In this document: positions 1-9,054 of the stretch, in pieces
Numbering within the stretch: position 1 is the stretch's first letter
Layout: each line of letters begins with the position of its first letter
Origin: Streptomyces sp. DHE7-1
Lineage (GTDB): Bacteria > Actinomycetota > Actinomycetes > Streptomycetales > Streptomycetaceae
Direction: 5' to 3'
NCBI GenBank assembly: GCA_016432725.1
Contig: JACJDG010000003.1
Span: 3,906,001-3,970,000, forward strand
DNA: 64,000 nucleotides
Notes under the pieces: generated by a model
Databases searched by the model: none
Told to the model about the DNA's origin: nothing
Seen by the model: only the letters and a program-made list of their open reading frames with translations
Program-made: the position numbers and the translations under genes

Positions 1-1
1 G

Positions 2-523
2 TTCACCGCCTCGGACGACACGTTGCGACCGATGGGCCGTGCGACCTCGGGCGTCAAGGGCATGAGTTTCCGTGAGACGGACGAGCTTCTCTCGATGAAT
101 GTCGTTCGACCCGGTACGTTCGTGTTCACCGCTACGGACGGCGGGTACGCGAAGCGGACCGCCGTCGACGAGTACCGCGTCCAGGGTCGCGGCGGCCTCG
201 GTATCAAGGCCGCCAAGATCGTGGAGGACCGCGGTTCGCTCGTCGGCGCGCTGATTGTCGAGGAGAGCGACGAGATCCTCGCCATCACCCTGTCCGGCGG
301 TGTGATTCGTACGCGAGTCAGCGAGGTCAGGGAGACGGGCCGTGACACCATGGGCGTCCAACTGATCAACCTGGGCAAGCGCGATGCCGTGGTCGGTATC
401 GCACGTAACGCCGAGGCGGGGCGCGAGGCGGAGGAGGTCGACGGCGGGGACGTCGTCGACGAGACCGCCGAGGCCGCCGCGCCCACCGGCACGGACGAGG
501 GTGAGGCGCCCTCGGCCGAGTAG
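2..523 (+). CDS. gyrA: DNA gyrase subunit A, C-terminal part (5' end outside window)
   Basis: Only the last 173 codons are present; the frame is open from base 2 and the start lies outside the window. The product is the end of the GyrA C-terminal DNA-wrapping beta-pinwheel, which bends DNA so that gyrase can introduce negative supercoils. Visible are pinwheel-blade segments such as GTFVFTATDGGYAKRT and ITLSGGVIRTRV and a GyrA-typical block RDTMGVQLINL, followed by an acidic tail (EEVDGGDVVDETAEAA) of the kind seen in actinobacterial GyrA. The DUF3566 gene begins 19 bases downstream on the same strand, as is usual in actinobacteria. Identification is secure; the catalytic tyrosine domain is not in view. 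Confidence 0.95.
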   Translation, partial: FTASDDTLRPMGRATSGVKGMSFRETDELLSMNVVRPGTFVFTATDGGYAKRTAVDEYRVQGRGGLGIKAAKIVEDRGSLVGALIVEESDEILAITLSGGVIRTRVSEVRETGRDTMGVQLINLGKRDAVVGIARNAEAGREAEEVDGGDVVDETAEAAAPTGTDEGEAPSAE

Positions 524-541
524 CACGAGGAGTGAGTCATC

Positions 542-1284
542 GTGAGCGGAGCCACGGGCGCCGGATCGGCCGGTACCCCCACGGGTACGGAAACGGGCGG
601 CGGCCGTGGCTCCGCCGCGCAGGGGACGGGTGCGGCGGACCCGCACACGACCCAGCTGAGGGCGGTCAAGTCCTCGGCGAAGGACTCGCCCTCCACCGAC
701 ACGCCGGCACCCCAGGGGGAACAGTGACGGACACCCGAGGCCCGCAGACCCAGCCCGGCGCGGGCCCGGCCGAGGGGCACGCGTCCTCCCCGCTCCCCGG
801 TGAGCGGCGCTCAGAGCAGCACTCCGGGCCGTACCACCCGCCGCAGGCGTACCCGGCGCAGGCGTCCACCGGTGCCGTACGCCGGCCGCGCACCGGCGCG
901 CGGACCGCGCCGCGCACCCGCAAGGCACGGCTGCGCGTGGCCAAGGCCGACCCGTGGTCGGTGATGAAGGTCAGCTTCCTGCTCTCCATCGCGCTGGGCA
1001 TCTGCACGGTCGTCGCCTCGGCGGTGCTGTGGATGGTCATGGACGCGATGGGCGTGTTCTCGACCGTCGGCGGCACGATCTCGGAGGCGACCGGCTCCAA
1101 CGAGGCCAACGGCTTCGACCTGCAGTCCTTCCTCTCCCTGCCGCACGTGCTGACGTTCGCGTCGATCATCGCGGTCATCGACGTCGTCCTCGCCACGGCC
1201 CTCGCCACGCTGGGCGCCTTCATCTACAACCTGTCCGCGGGCTTCGTGGGCGGCGTCGAACTGACGCTGGCCGAGGACGAGTGA
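542..1284 (+). CDS. DUF3566 membrane protein downstream of gyrA (one apparent frameshift)
   Basis: About 247 residues when the frame is repaired. GTG at 542 is preceded by AGGAGTGAG (529-537). The N-terminal two thirds is low-complexity (Gly/Thr/Ser/Pro, then Arg-rich RRPRTGARTAPRTRKARLR), followed by the DUF3566 domain: DPWSVMKVSFLLSIALG, one membrane helix, a short loop, then a second hydrophobic stretch (HVLTFASIIAVIDVVLATAL). The function is not established; position directly after gyrA is characteristic of actinobacteria. As written, the first frame stops at 725-727 (GAACAGTGA); adding one G to the G5 run at 715-719 joins both parts as PQGGTVTDTRGP. The alternative is two genes with a GTGA overlap (GTG at 724), but the single-protein reading is preferred. 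Confidence 0.8.
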
Positions 1285-1326
1285 CCCACCTCCCGGACCT
1301 GCCCGACAGCCCTCCGACAACCGATT

Positions 1327-1355
1327 TTGGGACTGCCGCCCTCGTGCGCTAATCT
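1327..1355 (+). promoter_or_regulatory. Probable promoter of tRNA-Ile
   Basis: TTGGGA (1327-1332) and TAATCT (1350-1355) are separated by 17 bases, a good match to the vegetative sigma (HrdB-type) consensus, 38 bases before the mature tRNA. Seen directly; activity is inferred. Confidence 0.55.
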
Positions 1356-1393
1356 TCAGGAGTCAGCGCGCGGGACACACCGCAGAGCGCGGC

Positions 1394-1467
1394 GGGGCTA
1401 TAGCTCAGTTGGTTAGAGCGCATCCCTGATAAGGATGAGGCCACAGGTTCAAATCCTGTTAGCCCCA
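1394..1467 (+). tRNA. tRNA-Ile (GAT)
   Basis: A 74-base cloverleaf. Acceptor GGGGCTA pairs with TAGCCCC, D-loop has AGTTGGTTAGAGC, the anticodon stem CATCC/GGATG frames loop CTGATAA with anticodon GAT, and the T-arm has AGGTTCAAATCCT. Discriminator is A and CCA is not encoded. A strong promoter lies upstream and a terminator downstream. Confidence 0.97.
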
Positions 1468-1475
1468 CATACGAG

Positions 1476-1508
1476 AAGACCTCCGGTCCACCAGGACCGG
1501 GGTCTTTT
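1476..1508 (+). terminator. Intrinsic terminator of tRNA-Ile
   Basis: AAGACC-T-CCGGTCC, loop ACCA, then GGACCGG-GGTCTT followed by a T-rich tail (TCTTTT), directly after the tRNA. Confidence 0.85.
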
Positions 1509-1860
1509 GACACCCGCTCCTGCCTCGGCTGTGAAAATTGCTCGACGAACGGTCGATCGCCTTCCGCGCCGCGGGCGGCCGGCCCGGATCGCGGTTGCTG
1601 GACGTGGTGGGGTGCGTCCCGGTCGCCGCAGACCTGTGGCGCCGTCGCCCGGCACCAGCTCCAGGGCTCTGTCCGCAGGCCCGCCGGCCTCAGCGAGAGC
1701 CCCTGGGAGCCCTGTCCGCCGGCTCCGGGCACGCGGAAGGCCCGACCGCTGGCGACGGGGGATGCACCAGCGATCGGGCCATGGCCAAGGGTAACAAGGT
1801 TGGAGTGGTTGTGGGAGGCAACCGGCTTGTTGCGAAGGGGAGTTGGCCGATCTTGATCGG
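1509..1860. other. Non-coding gap with an imperfect inverted repeat
   Basis: No supported gene in these 352 bases. The main structure is an inverted repeat with arms 1739-1752 (GGCCCGACCGCTGG) and 1767-1780 (CCAGCGATCGGGCC), 13 of 14 positions paired, 14-base loop, about 80 bases beyond the stop of the minus-strand STAND gene. It may terminate that transcript, although no T-tract follows on the minus strand. Open frames here on either strand lack start signals and recognisable content. Confidence 0.4.
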
Positions 1861-4800
1861 TCAGTGGCACGGAGGGTCGTAGGACAGACGGGGCAGGTAC
1901 TCGTGCCACTTCTGCGGGGTCAGCACGCCCCGGGTGACGGCGCAGATGTGCCGGATGGCCGCGTCGGCGTCCAGCCGCCACAGCCGGACCGTGTCCGCGC
2001 CGCTGGACACGCCGAGGACATGGCTGTTGGGGCTGAACGCCAGGAAGTTGCCGGTCTTGGCGTAGGGGCTCATCGACTGGCCGATGGGGCTCGCCGACGA
2101 GGGCCGGGCGACGTTCCAGAGCCGTACGGTGTTGTCGTTGCCGCCGCTCGCCAGGATGTGGCCGGATCCGCCGAACGTCAGCGACGTGACCGCCTCGGTG
2201 TGTCCGGTGAGCGGCCGGCCCGGCTCGGTCGCCGCACGGGGGTCGGTGACGTCCCAGAGCCGCACGGTGTCGTCGTCGCCGCCGCTGGCCAGCGTATGGC
2301 CGTCCGGGCTGAAGGCGAGCGTGTTGACGGGGCCCGAGTGCCTGGTGAGGGGCTTGCCGAGCGGCGCGGTACGGGCCGGGTCGGTCACGTCCCACAACCG
2401 GACGGTGCTGTCCGCGCTGCCGCTCGCCAGGGTCCGCCCGTCGGGGCTGAAGGCGAGCGAGTTGACGAAGCCCCGGTGCCCGGTGAGCGGCTCGCCGAGC
2501 GGTACGGCGCGGGCGGGATCGGTGACGTTCCACAGCCGGATGGTGCGGTCGTCGTAGGCGGTGGCCAGGGTGTGCCCGTCCGGGCTGTACGCCAGCGCGT
2601 CCGGGCCCATGAACCGGGTCCGCAGGGCCAGCGGCGGCCCGGCGGAGAGCGGGTGGGCCGGGTCGGTGACGTTCCACAGGCGTACCGTCCGGTTCCCGGT
2701 GAGCACCGCGAGGGTGCGGCCGTCGGGCGAGAACACCAGGGACCGCTGGTCGCCGTTGGTGCGCATGAAGGGCTTGCCCAGGGCCACGGGCCGGCCGGGC
2801 GCGGTCACGTTCCACAGCCGGATCGCGCCGTCGCGCGCGGCCGTGGCGAGCACCTTGCCGTCCGGCCGGAACGCGCCGCCGCGGCCGGTCATGTCCGACG
2901 TCGGCACCGACCACAGGCGGACCTTGCCGTCACCGTTGCCGGTGGCGAGGGTGCGGCCGTCCGGGCTGAATCCCAGGGCGTACATCTCGCCGCTGCCGCC
3001 CGCCAGCGGCTCGCCGACCTGTGACGCGGATTCCGGATCGCCGACGTTCCACAGGCTCGCGGTGCTGTCCGCGCTGGCCGCGGCGAGCCGGTCGCCGTCG
3101 GGGCTGAAGGCCACGGACCAGATGGGGCCCGTGTGACCGGTGAGCGGTGAGCCGACCGGTGCCGCGCGCGCCGGGTCGGCGACGTTCCACAGCCGGATGG
3201 TGTCGTCCGCGCTGCCGCTGGCCAGGGTGCGTCCGTCGGGGCTGAACGCGACCGAGTGCACCAGGTCCGTGTGGCCGGTGAGCACCTTGGGCAGCGGTCG
3301 CGGGTGACGCGGGTCGGCCGTGTTCCACAGCCGGATCGTGCCGTCGTCGCCGCCGGCCGCGAGGGTGCGTCCGTCGGGGCTGAACGTCACGCAGCGCACC
3401 GCGGCCGTGTGGCCGCCCAGCGCGCCGAGCGGTTCGGGCCGGCGCGGCTCGGAGACGTTCCACAGGCGTACCGTGCGGTCCTCGCCGGCGGAGGCCAGGG
3501 TGCGCCCGTCCGGGCTGAAGGCGACCAGGTAGATCGTGCCCTCGTGGCCGGCGAGCGGCTTGCCGAGCGGGACCGGGTGGGCGGGGTCGGTGACGTCCCA
3601 GAGCCGGATCGTGCCGTCGTCCCCGGCGCTGGCGAGGGTGTGGCCGTCGGGGCTGAAGACCGCGCTGCTGACCCAGCTGGTGTGACCGGTGAGGGGCTTG
3701 CCGAGCGGCACGGGCCGGCCCCGGTCGGCCACGTTCCACAGGCGGACCGTCCGGTCGTAGCCGGCCGTGGCGAGGAGCTTGCCGTCGGGGCTGAACGACG
3801 TGAGGTAGACGGCCCCGTGATGGCCGATCATGGGGGTGGCCAGGGGAGCGTTGACGACCGAGATCAGCCTGCTGTACGTCCCCTCGTCGTCGGGGCGCAG
3901 GTCGTGGGCCACCAGGTCGAGCTGGGCGGCCAGCGACGGGTCGGTGTGCTGGACCCGGTCCGCCTCCGCGATCACCTGCTCGAACACGGCGTCGTCCCGT
4001 TGCTGCCAGGCGACCACCGCCGAACCCGCCGCCAGCACGGCGAGCACGACCAGCGCCGCCACCGCGGCGCGGCTGATCAGGACGGTGCGCCTGCGCAGCC
4101 GGACCGAGGCGGCCAGGAACTCCACCGCGCCGCGGGTCAGATAGGTGTCCCCGGCCGACTTCGCCCAGCCCCGGGCCTGCTCCAGGCGGGATCCCCGGTA
4201 GAGCAGCGCGCTGTCCCGGTCGGATTCCTCCCAGGCGCGGCCGTCCTCCTCCAGCCGCTGGCGCAGCAGGTGGTCGCCCCGGTCCGCGTCGATCCAGTGC
4301 CGCAGCCGTGGCCAGGCGTGCAGCAGCGCCTCGTGGGTGATCTCCACGGTCTCCGCGTCGAGCGTCACCAGCCGGGCGCGCACCAGCGCCTCGAGGGACT
4401 CCTCCGTCTTCCCGGGGTCGGCCGACTCCTGCGCCAGCTGGCGCCGGGTGCCGCGCCTGCGGGTGGCCTGCGTGTCCTCGCCCAGCCGGACCAGGCGCAG
4501 CAGCAGCAGCCGGGCCGCGCTGCGGGCGGCCGGGTCGAGGCTGGTCCAGGCGCGCTCGGCGGTGGCCGCCACCGCGCCCTGGATGCCGCCCGCCGCGCGG
4601 TAGCCGGCCAGCGTCAGCCGGCCCGCCTTGCGGCGCTGCCAGGTGGCGAGCAGGGCGTGCGAGAGGAGCGGGAGCACTCCGGCGTCGTGCGCCCCGCGCG
4701 GGCCGTCCGCGCTCACCTCCCGCACGATCAGCTCCGCGAGGCCCGGCTCCAGCTCCAGGCCCACGGCCTTGGCGGGGCCGGTGACCGCCTCGCGCAGTTC

Positions 4801-6170
4801 GGCCGTGGTGAGCGGCCCGAGCACCATGTGCCGGTGCTGGAGCGCGTCGGCCAGCTCCGGGTGGGCGAGGCACTGCTCGTAGAAGTCGGCGCGGATGCCG
4901 AGGACGACCAGGACGGGTGCGGGCCCGGGCGAGTCCGGGGGCGGGGTGCAGGCCGCGTGCAGCAGCCGGACGAAGGCGCGGCGGGCGGCCTCGTCGGGGC
5001 AGAGGGTGAAGGTCTCCTCGAACTGGTCGACGATGATCACCGCTCGCGGCCGCGCGGGGGCCCGGCCGGGTGCGCGGAGGGTGGGCCGGGGGTGTCGTCC
5101 GGGGTGCGGCGTGGCGCGCCGGACCGGTGCGGAAGCGGAAGGGTGCCGTCGCCGGACCCGGCCGGCTCCCGGTGGGCGCCCGTCTCGTCGAGGAGGGTGA
5201 CCCGGGGGCCGCCGCCGTCCGCCCGCGTGCCGGCCGCTTCGGCCGCGGGCGTCCGTGTGTCCGCCGGGCCGGTGCCGGCCGGGCGCGGTCCCGGGGACGT
5301 GTCGCCGGGCGGCTCCTGGTGCTGCGGGGCGGACGTCTCCCGGAGCGCCCACGCCGTGACCGCCTCGCGCACCGCGGGGACGAGGCGCGGGGTGTCGGAG
5401 CCCGGCGTGTCCGGCCGGTGGGCCGACCCCGTCCCGGCCACGCGCGCGTCGGCGGCGAGGGCGGCCAGTTCCGGGACCCGGCGGGTCAGCTCGCCCAGCG
5501 GATCGGCGCCCGGCACCAGCTGGAGCACGGCCGTCGGCGGACCGCCGCCGCCGTCCCCGAGCGCGCCGTCCCGTACCGCGGGCACCAGGCCGGCGTTCAG
5601 CAGGGAGGACTTACCGGCGCCCGAGGCGCCGACGACCATGATCAGTCCGCCGGTTCGCTCCGCGGCGCGGAGCTGGGCCACGAGGGACTCGGTGCTCCGC
5701 TCCCGGCCGAAGAACCAGCGGGCGTCCTCCTGGCGGTAGGGGGCCAGACCCCGGTACGGGCACACACCGCCGGCGACGGGCGGTGCCTGGGCCGGCGGCC
5801 GCCGGTTCTCCTGGGCGGGCACCACGGGGCGGTCGCCTGCCGGGTCGGCCAGCGCGCGTTCCCACAGGCGCTGCCACTGGGGCAGGTCGTACAGGCCGCC
5901 GGAGACCGGGACCGGCCGCGCGCGGCGCGCCTCCGGGATCAGGATCTGCAGGACGGCCGCGAGGGCGGCGAACTGGGCCGGTACGTTCTTGGCCCGTCGC
6001 CAGTCACTGATCCGCTGGGCGGACACCCGTACCGGCCGTCCGCGCTCGTCCACCCGTTGCAGTCGTACGACCGCCTCGGACACGCTCTTCAGGGGTGGAT
6101 TGCCGGCCTCCTTGTACAGCAGTGCGAGGCGCTCGGCGAAGGCCGTGCGTGTCCCTGAGTCGGAACTCAA
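1861..6170 (-). CDS. HTH - STAND-type NTPase (nSTAND1) - TM - 14 WD40 repeats protein (one apparent frameshift)
   Basis: About 1,436 residues after repair. Start TTG at 6170. Order: N-terminal helix-turn-helix-like region (about 1-80, with VSAQRISDWRRAKNVP), a lead-in CPYRGLAPYRQEDARWFFGR, Walker A GASGAGKSSLLNAG, Walker B region VIIVDQFEETF (near residue 373), a helical STAND arm, one membrane helix (about 695-720), then 14 WD40 units (about 775-1405) with SFSPDGxTLAS and RLWNV cores, enough for two seven-bladed propellers, and a C-terminal Cys-containing tail (HICAVTRGVLTPQKW). STAND proteins act as ATP-driven switches that oligomerise on sensing a ligand; the target here is unknown. The frame breaks at the G5 run 5056-5060 in a Pro/Gly-rich insert; one more base yields PPARPRAVIIVD. 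Probably monocistronic. Roles in signalling or defence are both possible. Confidence 0.85.
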
Positions 6171-6663
6171 GGTCCCACCCCTTACTCCCCCGCATCAGGA
6201 CGTCCGGACCGGAAAACTCACCCTATACGGCTGACCTGCGGCTACGCCCTGGACCGGAGACCGGGACCTCCTCGTGGGGGCCGTAAATGGCAGGATCACG
6301 ACGCGGTAGCGGAATCGTCACACTCGGTCCGGACAGGCCACCGGGCCGGTACCCGGGCGGACGGCCCGATGTGCCGAACGTTCTCGGCCAATGTGCCCGC
6401 GGGCGCGGCGGAGATCGACGGCACGAGGTGCATGACCGTCCAGGACACCCGAACCCCCGCACCGATCCGCCGACACGGTGCGGGCGACGCCACCCGATCC
6501 GTCCGGTACCGGTCCCCACGAGGGGAGGGACCGGTGCCGGACGGGCCGGGTACCGGGCGGCGGTTCACCGGGCGGCCGAACCGGGCAGTCACGTCCTGGT
6601 GGTCAGTCACCGACCGCCGGCCGTCCCGCGAGGGCGCCGGCGTCCCGCAGGGCTGGAGGACGT
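6171..6663. other. Long intergenic region with a strong hairpin upstream of the ferredoxin gene
   Basis: 493 bases without a supported gene between the divergent STAND and ferredoxin genes. At 6500-6516 and 6527-6543 lie 17-base arms (CGTCCGGTACCGGTCCC and GGGACCGGTGCCGGACG) that pair completely in RNA if one G-U is allowed, with a 10-base loop. No T-tract follows, so it is not a classical terminator. It may be a 5' leader structure of the ferredoxin transcript. Promoters for both genes should be here but I cannot assign them securely. Confidence 0.45.
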
Positions 6664-6852
6664 ATGAAGGTCTCGGTGGACCGCGCCGTGTGTTACGGCT
6701 CGGCCGAGTGCGCGCACCGTGCCCCGTCGGTGTTCGCGTTCGAGGACGGGTACGGCGTGGTCCGGCCCGGCCAGGAGGATGCGGGGGAGGACCCGGGGGT
6801 GCGCGAGGCGGCCGAGAGGTGTCCCTCCCAGGCCGTCGTGCTCAGCGAATGA
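6664..6852 (+). CDS. Small 3Fe-4S ferredoxin
   Basis: 62 residues; GGAGGA ends 3 bases before the ATG. The protein MKVSVDRAVCYGSAEC... has Cys10-x5-Cys16 and a late Cys53-Pro, the pattern of the three-cysteine [3Fe-4S] ferredoxins of Streptomyces (the position often occupied by a fourth cysteine is a Ser/Ala stretch). Such proteins pass single electrons from a reductase to cytochrome P450s. No P450 or ferredoxin reductase gene is adjacent, so the partner must be encoded elsewhere. Acidic overall, as usual for the family. The assignment rests on the cysteine spacing and size. Confidence 0.85.
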   Translation: MKVSVDRAVCYGSAECAHRAPSVFAFEDGYGVVRPGQEDAGEDPGVREAAERCPSQAVVLSE

Positions 6853-6867
6853 CGCGGTGAGCGCGGA

Positions 6868-7653
6868 TCACCGGCCGGGCGGAAAGGCCCAGCCGAGGTC
6901 CGCCAGGGCACGCGCCCTGGCCTCCACCACCGCCATGCGGGCGTCCCGCTCGGCCGGGTCGGTGTGGGCCGCCTGACCGGTCACCTGCCCTTCCCACTTC
7001 CGGTACAGCAGCCCGGGCTCCCCGGTGAACCAGCCGCGGCTGACCGCGTTCAGCGCCAGCAGCAGGCCGGTGTCCTCGGAGGCGGGCAGGGCCATCCAGC
7101 CGCCGAGCGCCGTCAGCAGGTCCCGGCGGACGCAGAGCGACGCCGGATGGACCTGGGCCCGGAACCCGTGCTCCTTCCAGTGGCGCAGTACGGCACCGCG
7201 CTCGACGGGGCCGTCGTCCGGATCGCCGGGGAAGCCGGCCGTGGAGCCGTCGGGGAGCAGGTCCAGCGTCCGCGCGGTGGTCCAGCCGAGGGTGCGGTCG
7301 GCCTCCAGGACGGCCAGGTCGCGGGCGAGGGCGCCGGGAGTGAGCAGGTCGTCGGCGTCCAGGACCTTCACGTACGCGCCGTCCGCGCGCGCCAGCGCGA
7401 TGGTGCGGGCGACGCCCGGCCCGCCGGTCCGCCCCTGCCGGAAACTCACCCGCTCGTCGTCCGGCACGTACGGGCGCACCGCGTCGGTCAGGCCGTCCTC
7501 CTGGATCAGCCACTGCCACTCCCAGCCGTCCGGGAGCCGCTGCTCGCGCAGGGACTCGTGGGCGTCCGGCAGGAAGCGGGCGGACGGGGCATGGACAGCG
7601 GTGACAACGGTGACGCGCCGGGGCACGGCGGCATCCACCACCTTTCCGGGCAC
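6868..7653 (-). CDS. Family 2 glycosyltransferase
   Basis: 261 residues from GTG 7653; a shorter start near the PRRVTVVTAVH segment is possible. It is a GT-A fold GT2 enzyme: N-terminal VTVVTAVHAP nucleotide-binding strand, QEDG, then ARADGAYVKVLDADDLLTPGAL carrying the metal/UDP-sugar binding DxD-like motif, and a later ALPASEDTGLLLAL segment with the acidic catalytic-base position. No membrane segment, so cytoplasmic. It would transfer a sugar from a nucleotide donor, but the acceptor cannot be deduced and no cell-surface gene cluster is adjacent. Convergent with the ferredoxin gene (15 bases apart). No frame problems. Confidence 0.8.
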   Translation of the reverse strand: MPGKVVDAAVPRRVTVVTAVHAPSARFLPDAHESLREQRLPDGWEWQWLIQEDGLTDAVRPYVPDDERVSFRQGRTGGPGVARTIALARADGAYVKVLDADDLLTPGALARDLAVLEADRTLGWTTARTLDLLPDGSTAGFPGDPDDGPVERGAVLRHWKEHGFRAQVHPASLCVRRDLLTALGGWMALPASEDTGLLLALNAVSRGWFTGEPGLLYRKWEGQVTGQAAHTDPAERDARMAVVEARARALADLGWAFPPGR

Positions 7654-7877
7654 GTGGTGAGGAGCGGGGCCGTGCGGTCGCCGGGCAGGACGAGGTCCGA
7701 GACCCTGGGCATCCGCCCAGGCTAGGGCGTCGAGGCGGCCCTGACGAGCCGGTACCGGCGTTCTCCGGACAGCGCGAGACCCCCGGCCGATCCCGGCCGG
7801 GGTCTGTCCGTGTCGACTGATGCGTACGCAAGTCGCCCTTGTGTCGAAACGTCTGCGTTCTCAGTACCGCGGGGACT

Positions 7878-8220
7878 TCAGCAGTTGAGCGGGTCCGTGG
7901 ACTGAAGGTCCGGGTCCGTCTCGGCTTCGGTGTCGGTGAGGGGGCTGTGCCGGCAGCTCGGTGACTTTCCGTGGGCCTCGGCCCGGATGCGCTGCTTCAT
8001 CGTGGGGGCAGGGCCCTGGCGTGTGAGCGGGTCCAGGGATTCGCGAGGGGCCGGCCGGGACGATCCGTTGCGCGACGCTGTCCTGCGGGGCCTCGGTCCG
8101 GGGTGTGGCCGCCGCGGCGGTGGCGGTGGTCGCGGTGACGAGTCCGAGCGCCGTGCACAGCGCGAGGAAGGCGGTGACGATGGCGGTCCACAGCTGCACG
8201 ACCTTGTTGTTCCTGGTCAT
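7878..8220 (-). CDS. DUF6344-type small secreted protein (two apparent frameshifts)
   Basis: About 114 residues after repair. The N-terminus MTRNNKVVQLWTAIVTAFLA followed by LCTALGLVTATTATAAAA is a signal peptide or N-terminal anchor. The C-terminal part in the repaired frame reads RALPPTMKQRIRAEAHGKSP and SCRHSPLTDTEAETDP, which I recognise as the DUF6344 block of Streptomyces proteins. Two single-base additions are needed: in the G4 run 8047-8050 (giving AGPLANPWTRSHAR) and in the G5 run 8004-8008. Without them the frame runs on to 7861 with an Arg/Pro-rich tail that resembles nothing. Function unknown; exported and probably highly expressed during growth is only a guess. Confidence 0.7.
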
Positions 8221-8516
8221 GGCCCCTCACTTTCAGGTTGGGCGATTTGCGTACTTTCCTCATGATGTGTATCGGCGTCGCGAAGTGGTGGACCTGCGAC
8301 CGTGGCGCGTCGATGTTCTGATCAACACCACTCGGATGGACGTAAGAGACCCGGAAATCTCCCGAAACCGGGCGAGGCGGAGCGAAACGCGAGCAAAGTG
8401 ACGGCCCGTGGGGTGTGATCACCCTCCGGCCACGGCGGTGCCGACCGGGCCTATCGCGCGCCCGGAGGCGGGAGTTGGGGCCCGACGCAGGTCACCGATC
8501 GATATCGGCCGGTGTG

Positions 8517-8522
8517 TATAGT
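8517..8522 (+). promoter_or_regulatory. Candidate -10 element of the DLW-39 gene
   Basis: TATAGT preceded by TGTG, giving a transcription start about 40 bases before the GTG at 8568. No convincing -35 is visible. The surrounding gap 8221-8567 holds no other feature that I can support. Confidence 0.4.
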
Positions 8523-8567
8523 CGGGCGCCAGAGGTCCCCTACGTCAAGGAAAGACGAGGTCGCGCG

Positions 8568-8696
8568 GTGAAGAAGCTGCTCCTGGTCGCACTGGCCGCC
8601 ATCGGCGGGCTCCTCGTGTACCGCCAGATCCAGGCGGATCGCGCCGAGCAGGACCTGTGGACGGAGGCGACTGACTCCGTGCCCACGGGTTCGTGA
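8568..8696 (+). CDS. DLW-39 family mini-protein
   Basis: 42 residues, MKKLLLVALAAIGGLLVYRQ then IQADRAEQDLWTEATDSV. It has a short N-terminal hydrophobic helix and the conserved DLW that names this small actinobacterial family, usually found near gyrA. Start GTG 8568 with GAGGTCG upstream. Probably a single-pass membrane or membrane-associated peptide of unknown role. A good intrinsic terminator follows 20 bases after the stop, showing that it is a separate transcription unit. Confidence 0.85.
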   Translation: MKKLLLVALAAIGGLLVYRQIQADRAEQDLWTEATDSVPTGS

Positions 8697-8715
8697 GTAC
8701 CGATTCGGACTGATC

Positions 8716-8746
8716 AGACCCCGGCCGCCCTTGCGGTCGGGGTTTT
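8716..8746 (+). terminator. Intrinsic terminator after DLW-39 gene
   Basis: ACCCCGGCCGC, loop CCTT, GCGGTCGGGGT then TTTT. Confidence 0.85.
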
Positions 8747-8919
8747 GTGTTGTCCGGGCGGACACGCGCCTCCGCGGCCCTGGAGCCCGCCTTTCTCCAC
8801 CATCCGGTCCTCTTGTCCGATTGTCCGGTGGTCCTATGGCTCGTGTTGCCGGATCGCCGGAGGTGGTGTAGCCGTCACCGGGCGGGCCGCGGGCATGCGC
8901 TTCGCCGCTACCGGTGCTT

Positions 8920-8933
8920 CGTACGGCCGTACG
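8920..8933. promoter_or_regulatory. Perfect 14-bp palindrome upstream of the secreted-protein gene
   Basis: CGTACGGCCGTACG is its own reverse complement and lies about 120 bases before the start of the exported protein gene, within an otherwise featureless gap (8747-9054). It could be an operator; no regulator is implicated by sequence. Confidence 0.35.
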
Positions 8934-9054
8934 GATTCCCCGGATGGCGCAGGGCTGCCCGGGCAGGATGGGCTACGGCCGGGTGCGCGGCGCGGAACGT
9001 GAGGGGAGCGGCACGTGCGGGGGCGAAGGTGCAGGACATGGTGGCCGCGCAGCG

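Noticed and set aside
724..1284. DUF3566 region as two genes with a GTGA overlap
   Set aside because: A single missing G explains the break, and the same type of break recurs throughout the window; the 61-codon first part alone has no recognisable content.
1349..2914. Long minus-strand open frame through the STAND gene
   Set aside because: It is the out-of-phase shadow of the WD40 repeats, Arg/Pro-rich and without family content; many similar frames arise from the high GC content.
1861..3830. WD40 DNA repeats as a CRISPR or satellite array
   Set aside because: The periodicity is that of coding WD40 units (about 43 residues) with degenerate sequence and no spacers.
6230..6660. Short frames upstream of the ferredoxin as a degraded P450 gene
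   Set aside because: No P450 motif (ExxR, heme Cys loop) appears in any frame on either strand.
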